A stretch of DNA of 64,000 nucleotides, taken from NCBI RefSeq assembly GCF_907165205.1, contig NC_058196.1, positions 4,258,501-4,322,500 of the forward strand, in the 5' to 3' direction. The translations under genes and the position numbers were made by a program. Of the stretch, positions 1 to 10,400 are shown one piece after another; the stretch's first letter is position 1, and the number at the start of each line of letters is the position of its first letter. The notes beneath the pieces were generated by a model, which had not been told where the DNA came from, did no database searches, and worked only from the letters and a program-made list of their open reading frames with translations. The DNA comes from Coccinella septempunctata (Eukaryota; Arthropoda; Insecta; Coleoptera; Coccinellidae).

Positions 1-1634
1 TTTGCAGATCACTTCTCTAAAAATTATACAAGGCAGGAACCGGGTTGTTTAGATAATGTTTGCAATGCTGATCGTGGTGGGTTTTTCCATATAAGTCAGA
101 TAACTGTGGAAGATATTGAAGAGGCTATTCAAAATTTGAAACCAAAAAAAGTATGGGTCCTGATAATTTACCGGCATGTGTAATTAGGCAGTGTGCAGAT
201 ATTTTTGCGAAACCATTTTTCATATTATTTAATTTATCCTTGAAAACAGCTAGTTTTCCGACATGTCTTAAAACAGCCTTCATATGCCCAGTATATAAAA
301 CGGGTGAAAAAGAAAAAATAGTGAATTACCGGCCTATTTCTATCATTTCAAATATTGCAAAAGTGTTTGAATCGGTCTTATATAAATATATTATGTTTCA
401 CGTGAAGAACAAAATCCCAGTTCAACAGCATGGTTTCACTGCTGGTAGGTCTACATCATCAAACTTGATCGAGTTTGTTGAATATTCCTTGAATGCCTTT
501 TCTAATCATTCTCAAGTAGATGTGCTTTATCTGGATGCAGTTAAAGCCTTCGATAGGGTACCCCATGACATTATATTGTTTAAGCTTCTGCATATACACA
601 ATTTTTCACCTCATTTGGTTTCTTTTTTTGGTTCTTATTTGGGTGGGAGAACTCAGTGTGTGAGGATAAATCAATTTTTTTCTGAAAACTTCGAAGCCAC
701 ATCAGGGGTACCACAGGGTTCAAACCTTGGGCCCTTGTTGTTCCTTCTTTATATCAATGATATTGTTGATGTTGTGACTTTCTCTGAGATGAGTCTCTAT
801 GCTGATGATGTGAAGTTATATAGGATTATTAGAAATCCTAATGATGCAGAGGAACTGAGGTCTGATTTGGATAGGGTTGTGGGTTGGGCTAAAAGAAATA
901 AACTGACATTTAACAGTGCGAAATGTTATCTTGTAACATTTTCTAGAAAAAAGGTGGACCTTATCTATAATTATGCTGTGGACGGTGATCCCTTGACTAG
1001 ACTCGAGAAAATCAAAGATTTAGGTGTATCATTTGATAGATCTTTAACCTTTAATGATCATATTGATGAAGTAGTTAAAAATTCTTATAAGATGCTTGGG
1101 TTCATTTTGAGGAACACTAGAGAGTTCACAAACTTTAGAACAATCAAAATCCTATTTGATTCATATGTTATATCTAGACTTGAGTATTGTTCGGTTGTTT
1201 GGAATCCTAGTTATTTGTGTCAACAAAGAAAGATTGAAGGTGTAATCAAGAAATTTCTTAATAATGTTAACTTTATATTACGTAAGAGTAAAAATAGTTT
1301 TAACAATAATTTAAAAAATTATAATTTAATAACACTAGAAAATAGAAGATTTATTGCTGAAATAGTTTACCTACATAAAACTATCACAAATGAAAATACT
1401 GACAGTGCTACACTTGATAAATTACTTTTCTCAGTACCGAGGATTAATGTGAGATCTCATTATACATTCTATTTACCTTGCCCTAGAACAAATTATATGA
1501 AATTTTCTCCAATACATTCAATGTGTGATAAGTACAATAGGGTTCAGGATGTATGTGATTTGTTTTCGCACTCAACATCTCAAATAAAGCGAAAACTGTA
1601 TGACTACTTCTATGATTCAATAATTGCAACTTGA
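1..1634 (+). pseudogene. Non-LTR reverse transcriptase, frameshifted (unit 1)
   Basis: The open frame encodes a LINE-type reverse transcriptase (RNA/DNA-templated DNA synthesis during target-primed integration). Visible motifs are the N-terminal YRPIS block, motif A (LYLDAVKAFDRVPH), motif B (SGVPQGSNLGPLLFLLYIND) and the catalytic motif C (YADD), followed by the usual thumb and C-terminal region (RLEYCSVVWNP). Compared with unit 2, one A is missing from the A run just before 151 (seven instead of eight). The frame upstream is therefore shifted relative to the long frame that starts at the ATG at 153 and ends with TGA at 1632-1634. No endonuclease domain is visible. Jockey superfamily is inferred from motif style; the exact clade is not certain. 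Confidence 0.85.
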
Positions 1635-1857
1635 GAGTTCAAACTTGATTTCAATTTTTTTTTTTTTTTTTTTTTTCATTCTTTTGTTGATGATTTCAAT
1701 TATGTATTGTATATTCAAGAACCGTAATGGTTAAAATTGAATCGGATTGATAATTATTAGTGTACAATTGTTATTAGTAATAGCCGACTCAAGAATCGGA
1801 AACTAGAATACTTGTATTGTGGAATCTGTATGAGTTGTATCAATAAATAAATAAATA
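1..1857 (+). mobile_element. Jockey/CR1-type non-LTR retrotransposon, partial (unit 1)
   Basis: This is the 3' part of a non-LTR element: reverse transcriptase ORF, a 3' UTR with a long T run near 1656-1677, and a terminal AATA-type short tandem repeat ending at 1857. The right flank starts with AATTG (1858-1862) and continues into satellite sequence. The left end is outside the window. Confidence 0.85.
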
Positions 1858-1985
1858 AATTGAGAACATTTCAAAACTTATCGTATGGTTTTATAGTCCT
1901 GATTCAATATTTTCAACTCTTTCCATATTTGAATGATCGCTTTATTCTTTCTGTTTGCTCTTCTGAATTCAAATCAATATAAAAA
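1858..1985. repeat. Satellite remnant between the two non-LTR elements (unit 1)
   Basis: About 130 bases that match the AT-rich satellite consensus (TGAGAACATTTCAAAACTTA, then TTCAATATTTTCAAC and a TTTGCTCTTC block). The same stretch recurs at about 16688-16815, 36087-36214 and 51954-52080. It shows that the Jockey-type element landed inside the satellite array. Confidence 0.75.
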
Positions 1986-4900
1986 ATGTTAATAATAATA
2001 ATACAAATAATATAATCGTCAGGGCATGTCTGGAGCCGGCGCTGGACATGAGAGCATGCGGGACGTCGGTGGCAGGATGTTGAGGAAGCGGGCTCCTGCT
2101 GCAGAAGAAGCTACAGCTCCAAAGCAACAACAGCAACCAACGAGTCCAATTCAATTGCCGACTCGAACCGCTGAAGGTGCTGCGCAGGATATTCAGCCAG
2201 TGCTTACCCAAGCGGGGTTAGTTAGAAAGCGCATGAAGTGGACAACGTCCATGAATGAAACTATTGTGCGCATATATAACTCCATCACGGGACTAGGGCA
2301 GAACACGAACAACTATAGGAAAAGGCTCCATGAGGAATTCTGCAACGCCTACCCAAATATAAATGTCACTGAACAACGGGTGGCAGACCAGTACCGCGTA
2401 ATTCTGAGAAATGAACTAATACCAATGGCCAGAATCGACGCAATTAAACAAGAACTTCAGCGTCCGCCAGTAACAGAGAGCGACACCAACATCTCTGATG
2501 AGATTCACATGCCTGGGCAACAACAGCCAGAAGAAATTGACGGTGAAAGTCCATCTTGCAACCCAAGTGAGGCAGAACACCAGGACGATAGGGAAGAGCT
2601 CCACCGACAAATTGACTCTGAGATGAGGAGATATTTTGCCGAATTGGAAGGAACAGATCCTCTTCATCGAATAGCACCTCCCCGACTCAATACATCCAAG
2701 AATATGTCACTCATAATCGACATCTTGAATAAGGACGTTTTACCTGAGTACCTACAGAATGGCAGTTCATTGGAATATCTTCATCTAGTTTTTTACTGTG
2801 CAGCGCTAACGACGGCTAAAATCATAGGGGCAAAAATTCGCCGAACGAACAACGATGGTCCAAAATTACACAAATTATATGCGCCACCATGGCAGAAACG
2901 TCTTCAACACAAAACAGAGAGACTAATAAGAGACATTGGACGACTGACGGAGTACGTGAACGGAAATCGCGGAAGGAAGGTTGTGAAAGCTGCCAAAGAA
3001 ATCATGGATAGAAACAGAACACACACAGAACGAGAGACTGAGAATGCTTCAGCTCACCACTGCCTCGACACTCTGAAGCAAAAGCTAAGTCTGTATGCAG
3101 AACGCCTGAGAAGATATAAAAGCAATTTTAGCCGGAAAAGAGACAACAATTCATTCGAAAAGTCGGAAGAAACTTTCTACCGGTCACTCACATCGTCTGA
3201 TGGAGAAAATGGAAAGTTACCACCAAAAGAAGCCATTGAACAATTCTGGACCGAACAATTATCAACGAAACCTCAGTTCAATGGAGATACCGGATGAATT
3301 GAAGATGAAAAGTCTGAAGCTGTAAAATATGATCCGATACAACATGACATAATCACAATTGAAGAAGTAAAATCAGCTATCAGAGGACTACACAACTGGA
3401 AAACACCTGGGCCTGATGGATTACAGAACTTCTGTATCAAGAAACTTTGGATCATGCATGACAAATTGACCTCCGCAATAAATGATGTCATTGAAAATCC
3501 TGAAAGAATGCCAATATTCCTTACACATGGCACAACGTACCTGTTACCTAAAGGCCAAAGGAATACAGAAGACCCATCCAAATACCAACCAATCACATGT
3601 CTTCCAACGATGTACAAATTAATCACATCGTGCATTTCAAATCGAATTCACAACCATTGCGAAAGGAATAACATCATCGCCATGCAACAAAAAGGATGCA
3701 CCAAAGAGAGCAGAGGGTGCAAAAAACAGCTAATAATTGATTCAGTTATCGGCAATCAAGCGTTCTCCAAGCGAAGGAATCTTTACGCTGCGTACATAGA
3801 CTACAAGAAAGCATTCGATTCCATACCTCACGAATGGCTCTTGACTATCTTGAATATTTACAAGGTGGATCCCAATATTGTTAAGTTCCTGAAAAACGCT
3901 ATGTCAACCTGGCGTACTAGTCTTCAAATGAAAGCCGCAGATGGCTCCATTACGACAGGACCTATTCCAATAAGACGCGGAATTTTCCAAGGGGATTCGC
4001 TGAGCCCTCTGTGGTTCTGCATGGCTCTGAATCCCTTGTCTCATAGATTGAACTCTACGGACTACGGATTTGCCATCAAAAGCGGCAGTAGAACTATGAT
4101 GAAACTGAATCATCTCCTTTACATGGACGATTTGAAACTCTTCGCATCTACCAAAAAACAAATGCAACAGATGCTGAAAATGGTGGAAGGATTTTCGGAA
4201 GACATCAAAATGAAGTTTGGATTAGAAAAATGTCGACTGCTCAACATAACGAGATGGAAAATAGAAGATGGTACGTTCAAACTCAGAGAAGGTGCAGAAA
4301 TTGAAGCATTGAAGGAAGGAGACACATACAAGTATCTGGGCATAAAATAGGCAAGAAAAATCAATCAGATCCAGATGAAGAAAGAACTAACGGAGGAGTT
4401 CACCCGAAGATTGAGAAGGATAATGAGAACTGGCCTTTACAGCAAGAATCTGATAAAAGCTATCAATACCTACGCTTGCTCGGCGCTGAGCTACTCATTC
4501 GGTATCATCTCTTGGACCACCACCGATTTAGCAGCCTTACAAAGAAAAATAAGGACGATGCTCACTAAACACAATAAACATCACCCCAAAAGCTCAATAG
4601 AACGGACCGAGCTGCCACGACATCTTGGGGGTAGAGGAATTGTTGATTTGTCCAACCGTATGACCCAGGAAATTGAAGGACTTCGAAAATATTTTCTGAG
4701 CAAGGCTGCTTCGTCAGAACTCCATCGAGTAGTTTGTGTTGCTGATACTTCTACACCGTTAAAGCTACAGCAGGACCACTTGGAAACCGTCGAACACTCT
4801 GCAGAAAGTAAAATGCAGAAACTGATTGGCAAACCTTTGCATGGGAGGCACCAGAACGAGGTCAACCATGATTACGTCGACATTTCTGCGTCGAACTACT

Positions 4901-5845
4901 GGTTGACTTCCGGAAGGTTGTTTCCTGAGACAGAGGGCTTCATGCTTGCCATCCAGGATCAGGTGATTCCAACAAGGAACTACATAAAATATATCGCCAA
5001 GGATGCCTCAGTGGCGGATGATAGCTATCGTTATGGCTGTGCGACACATGAAACTATCCAGCACATCACCGGGGGATGTCAGAAGTTCGCGGGCACGGAG
5101 TACAAAAATAGACATGATGCCGTTGCGAAGATTCTTCACCAAGAATTGGCACTAAAACACCAACTTCTAAGTTCGAAAAAGGTTTCTTATTACAATTACC
5201 ATCCGGATGCTGTATTGGAAAATGAACATCACAAGCTCTATTGGGATCGCACGGTTCTCACAGACCGGAAAATAACCCACAATAGACCAGACCTCATATT
5301 GCTCAATAAGGATGAGGACACAGCACTTTTCATCGATGTGGCGATTCCAAATAATAACAATCTTCTAGATAGGCACGCTGAAAAAATTTCAAAGTACAGA
5401 GATCTCTAGGAGCAAACCAGGAGACAGTGGAAGCTGAAAGATGTCAAGACCATCCCTATTGTCATATCATCTACAGGCCTGATACCGAAGAAACTACTGG
5501 AGAACTTGAGGAAACTTCAGCTGGACGAAAATATCTCTAGAGTGATGCAGAAGGCGGTACTGCTGGGAACGGCGAGAACTGTACGCAAGTACATGGGAAA
5601 TTCAGAGGAACACCGTCTGCTCCGACAGGAAGTGCGGAGGGAGCAGGAATCCAACTTAGAGCAGGGATCCGAGGAGCGACCTGAACCCGACCAACACCAC
5701 GAGCCCGAAAACCTGGAAAGGGCTCCAACAGAGCTTAATCCTTTTGATATCTGAGATATCTGGGATAAGTGAATTTTCCTCTGAAGAGGAGTGTGAAAGC
5801 CGCAAGGCTAAAGTCATAAAGCTCTGTTTTATAATAGGCAGTGAT
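1985..5845 (+). mobile_element. R2/R4-type (restriction-like endonuclease) non-LTR retrotransposon (unit 1)
   Basis: A complete-looking but inactivated element on the + strand. The left edge is a TAA-rich microsatellite at about 1988-2015, directly before the start codon at 2026. The right edge is a short 3' UTR with a CCTCTGAAGAGG inverted repeat near 5778 and a GC-richer tail ending about 5845. Exact ends cannot be fixed without an empty site. Coding base composition is clearly less AT-rich than the flanking satellite. Confidence 0.85.
2026..5754 (+). pseudogene. R2/R4-type retrotransposon polyprotein, three in-frame stops (unit 1)
   Basis: A single frame of 1242 codons is interrupted by TGA at 3295-3297, TAG at 4348-4350 and TAG at 5407-5409. 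In order the product has a basic, Gln/Pro-rich N-terminus; a Myb-like block at about residues 67-130 (RMKWTTSMNETIVRIYN); a Lys/Arg-rich linker; and a reverse transcriptase with motif A (YIDYKKAFDSIPHEW, Asp about 592), motif B (RRGIFQGDSLSPLW) and motif C (YMDD, about 700-702). A Cys/His knuckle near residue 1001 (GCATHETIQHITGGC) precedes a restriction-like nuclease (NRPDLILL then FIDVAIP, Asp about 1089 and 1104). In the family this nuclease nicks the target for primed reverse transcription. The first two stops are shared between units; the third (GAG in other units) is private to unit 1. R4/Dong-like is a possible clade but not proven. Confidence 0.85.
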
Positions 5846-8800
5846 TTCTCTGAATTTCAGGATTTTCATAATTTTCAATAGAGAATTACACAATTTTTTC
5901 GGAACGTTACTGTAACCATTTCTATACTTATATATCTGCAGTATTTTCTTCGATTGAGACCATTTCAAATTTTAACGTATGATTTCATAATTGTGATTCA
6001 AAATTTCCAACAATTATAAAATTTCAATTCTGACTTTATTCATTTTATTTACCTTTGGCATTCATAAGACTGTTTTTCCATTTAATGCTTGTGGACTTTG
6101 AGTAGTTGAACATCTACACGGTTCTTCAAAATTACATGCAGAATCAAAATAACCCAAAAACATTATTCCTCTTCAAGAATATTGATTTTTCGTGAGGTAA
6201 TATGCTTTCGACGAATGAAATAGAATGTTCTCGAAACTCCAGGTAAAAACCTGATCGAAAGTTAATGCGTTTTCTCAAAATTCTGCATCCCTACTCTTTC
6301 ACTAGATAACGTCATGTTCTGAAATTCTATTCAGTATAACTCTGTTCGCTCTTTTGAGAGGTTGAAAATCTCGGCGAATTCCTCAGTGTCTTCTCGATCA
6401 TTGGCAAAATTGTGTGAATTTTTTCATTCAGAATACCGTATCGATAAAATTTGAAAATTAGGTTAACTAATGATTGGTACGAGAAGTTGATGTAAGTAGT
6501 GTATATTCAGCATGACTTCGAATTAATTAGTGTAGAAAAAGTTGTTAACATCAAAATATTTTTCATTCAATCAAGTCTCCAGAGAATTTCAGGTTTCTTA
6601 TATTTCCCACTAATCAATTTTTGAATCTGTTTGAATAGCCACTCTAACCCCGTACTAATTCAATACATTTGCAGAATTGATATTCTTTCCGTTAAAAATA
6701 TTTCTCCACTCATCCTATTGTTTCAAAATTGTGATTCAATATTTTCAACCCTTCAATAATCAATTATACTCGTTCCCCGTTTTGTTTGCGTCTTGAGATA
6801 TGAAACAGGCTTATTTCTTTCATTTTTGTGGACTTTGAGTAGCAGAAAATCATTTCGGTTCTTCAAAATTACATGCATATTCAAAATAACAAATAATCAT
6901 GATACCGTTTCGCGAGAATAGAATTTCAGCAAAGTATTATTCTTTTGAAAAATAGGATAGAATGTTGTCGAAATTCTAGATTAAATTTGCATTATTGATT
7001 TCCTTTTCAATTGAGAACCTTCCAAATCCTATCGTTCGGTTTCTCAATTGTGATTCAATATTTTCAATATTTCAATTATCTTTTTTCTTTTTGCTCTCAG
7101 AAATGAAAGTTTTTTTTTCATTCATTCTTGTGATATTTGAATGGTTAACATAATTGCAGTTTTTAGAAATTACATGAAGAATCGAAATAACAAATGATCA
7201 TGATACAGTTTCAAGAATTTAGACTTTTAGCAAAGTATTGTTCTTTTGAAAAATATGATAGAATGTTCTCGAAATTCCAGGTAGAAACCTGACCGTTAGT
7301 TAATGCGTGCTCTCAAAATTCTGCATCCCTACTCTTTCAGTAGATAACGTTCTATTCAGTATAACACTGTTCGCTCTTTTGAGAAGTTGAAAATTTCGGC
7401 GTATTCCTTAGTGTCTTCTAGATCATTGGCAAAGTTTTGTGAATCTTTTCATTCAGAATACCGTATCGATAAAATTTGAAAATGAAGTTAACTAATGATT
7501 GGTACGAGAAGCTGATGTAAGTAGTGTATATTCAGAATGACTTCGAATTAGTTAGTGTAGAAAAAGTTAATAACATCAAGATATTTTTCATTTAATCAAG
7601 TCTCCAGTGAATTTCAGGTTTCTTATATTTCTCACTAACCAATTTTTAAATTTTTTTGAATAGCCACTCTAACCTCGTACTAATTCAATACATTTGCTGA
7701 ATTGATTCTTTTCGTTGAAAATATTTCTCCACTCATCGCATGGTTTCAAAATTGTGATTCAATGTTTTCAACCCTTCAATAATCAAATAAACTGTTTCTT
7801 CCTTTTGTTTGGGTTTTGAAATATAAAACAGGCTTATTTCTTTCATTTTTGTGGACTTTGACTAGCAGAAAATCATTTCGGTTCTTCAAAATTACATGCA
7901 TATTCAAAATAACAAACAATCATGATACCGTTTCGCGAGAATAGAATTTTAGCAAAGTATTATTCTTTTGAAAAATAGGATAGAATTTACTCGAAATTCT
8001 AGGTTAAATTTGCATTATTGATTTCCTTTTCAATTGAGAACATTCCAAAACCTATCGTTCGGTTTCTCAATTGTGATTCAATATTTCAATTATCTTTTTT
8101 TCTTTTTGCTTATCCAAATATAAATTTTTTTTTCATTCATTCTTTTGATCTTTGAATATTTAACATGATTTCAGTTTCTTAAAATTACATGAAGAATCGA
8201 AATAACAAATAATCATGATACAGTTTCACGAATATAGACTTCTAGCAAAATATCATTATTTCGAAAAAAAAAAGATAGAATGTTCTCCAGGTAGAAACCT
8301 GACCGATAGTTAATGAGTTTTCTCAAAATTCGGCATCCCTACTCTTTTAGTAGATAAAGTTCTATTCAGTATAACTCTGTTCGCTCTTTTGAGAAGTTGA
8401 AAATTCTGGCGAAATCCTTAGTGTCTTCTAGATCATTGACAAAGTTTTGTGAATTTTTTCATTCAGAATACCGTATCGATAAAATTCGAAAATGAAGTTA
8501 ACTAATAATTGGTACAAGGAGTTGATGTAAGTAGTGTATATTCAGCATAACATCGAAATATTTTTCATTTAATCAAGTCTCCATTGAATTTCAGGTTTCT
8601 TATATTTCCCACTAATCACTTTTTAAATTTTTTTGAATAGCCACTCTAACCCCGTACTAATTCAATACATTTGCAGAATTGATATTCTTTTCGTTGAAAA
8701 TATTTCTCCACTTATCGTATTGTTTCAAAATTTTGATTCGATATTTTCAACCCTTCAATAATCAAATAAACTGTTTCTTCTTTTTGTTTGCGTTTTGAAA

Positions 8801-10060
8801 TATAAAACAGGCTTATTTCTTTCATTTTTGTGGACTTTGACTAGCAGAAAATCATTTCGGTTCCTCAAAATTACATGCATATTCAAAATAACAAATAATC
8901 ATGATACCGTTTCGTGAGAATTACATTACATTACTTAGATTATAAACTTTTAGCAGAGTATGAATCTTTCGAAAAATAAGATAGAATGTTCTCGGAATTC
9001 TAGGTTGAATTTGCATAAACGATTTCCTTTTCAATTGAGAACATATCGAAACTTATCCTATGGTTTCTTAATTGTGATTAGATATGTTCAACTTATTCAA
9101 TATTTCAATTATCACTTTCTTTTCTCTTTTGGCTCTTCCAAATATAATTTTTTTTCATTCATTCGTGTGAACTTTGAATGGTTTACATTTTTTTAGTTTT
9201 TCAAAATTACATGCAGAATCAAAATAGCCAAGGATCATTATACTGTTTCACGAATATGGATTTTTTGAGAAATATTATTGTTTTGAAAATAAGAAGGAAT
9301 ATCTTTTAATTTCCCAGTTGAATTTGCAGTTTCGTATCTTTTGAACTAAGGAACATCTAAAAATCTCAAGGTATGGTTTCTCAATTGTGATTCAGTATTT
9401 TCAACTCATTCAATATTTCAATTATCACTTCCTCCTTTTGCTCTTCCAAATATGAATTTTTTTTTCATTCATTCTTGTGATCTTTGAATAGTTAACATAA
9501 TTTTAGTTTCTCAAAATTACAAGCAGAATCAAAATAACAAATAATCATGTTACAGTTTCACGAATTTAGACTTTTAGCAAAGTATTATTCTTTTGAAGAA
9601 TATGATAGAATGTTCTTGAAATTCCAGGTAGAAACCTGATCGATAGTTAATGCGTTCTCTCAATATTCTGCATCCCTACTTTTCTACTAAATAAAGTTCA
9701 GAAATTTTATTCAGTATAATTCTTCCGAATAAAAATTTTTTTTTCATTCATTCTTGTGAACTTTGAATAGTTAACATAATTTCTGGTTTTCGAAATGACA
9801 TGCAGAATTAAAATAACCAAAAATCATTATACTGTTTCACAAATATATATTTTTCGCGAAATATCATTTTTTTGAATATAAGATGGAATGTCCTCTAAAT
9901 TCCCAGTTGAATTTGCAGTTTTGTATCTCTTAAACTCAGAAACATCTAAAAAACTCAAGGTATGGTTGCATAATTGTGATTCAATATTTTCAACAATTCT
10001 GATATTCCAATCATCACATTCTTCATCTTGTTTGCTTTTCTAACTATAGAGCTGTTTTCA
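5846..10060. repeat. AT-rich satellite array, four ~1.03 kb monomers (unit 1)
   Basis: Diverged direct repeats. A conserved landmark, CAGGTAGAAACCTG or a one-base variant, occurs with its GTA at 6243, 7281, 8291 and 9628, giving spacings of 1038, 1010 and 1337. Each monomer itself contains related blocks of about 300 bases, such as the AATTGTGATTCAATATTTTC, TTTCATTCATTCTTGTG and AAAATTACATGCA stretches. Short open frames here are low-complexity and repeat with the monomers. I see no gene in this stretch. The 340 bases from 10060 to the first AFF-like exon are non-repetitive and form intron or 5' flank. Confidence 0.9.
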
Positions 10061-10400
10061 ATAGGATACATTTAAAAACATATTATAATGTCTCATAGTT
10101 CTTATTCAATCTGAATGACTGACTCTCCTCTGAACACGAGTTTTTGGACTGCTGCTTGATATCGAACTAATTGATAACGGTAGTGATATAATGAAGTAGA
10201 TCATGGATTACCACTTCGAGGTCAAAAAATAGACGAGATCCGATCAAGTTTGCGACACCGATGATGAAATTCGATTCTCGCTGAATTCCTTATTTTTGTG
10301 CCTATCTCCTTTTTACGTACATCAATTTTTTGTTGCTCTTTGTATTGTTTGGCAGTCATGTACCTGTTGAGCCTAATATTAACCCATTCGTTATTTACAG

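Noticed and set aside
1969..2211. Minus-strand frame opposite the R2/R4-type N-terminus (and its copies in other units)
   Set aside because: It mirrors the Gln/Pro-rich coding strand, has no family match and only persists because the units are duplicates.
3295..3297. Programmed stop codon readthrough to make a longer polyprotein
   Set aside because: Each unit also carries private frameshifts, stops or deletions, and the shared stops are explained by copying one dead element; kept only as something to test.
3273..3635. 120-codon minus-strand frame across the shared TGA
   Set aside because: Shadow of the reverse transcriptase frame on the other strand; the + strand shows clear catalytic motifs.
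8960..9196. Open frame of 78 codons in the satellite (copies at 24859, 44275, 60598)
   Set aside because: Low-complexity Phe/Tyr/Asn-rich translation of AT-rich repeat with no coding character; it recurs with the monomer.
5846..10060. Regularly spaced direct repeats as a CRISPR array
   Set aside because: Monomers are about 1 kb, contiguous and diverged; no short repeat-spacer pattern, no cas gene, and the host is a eukaryote.
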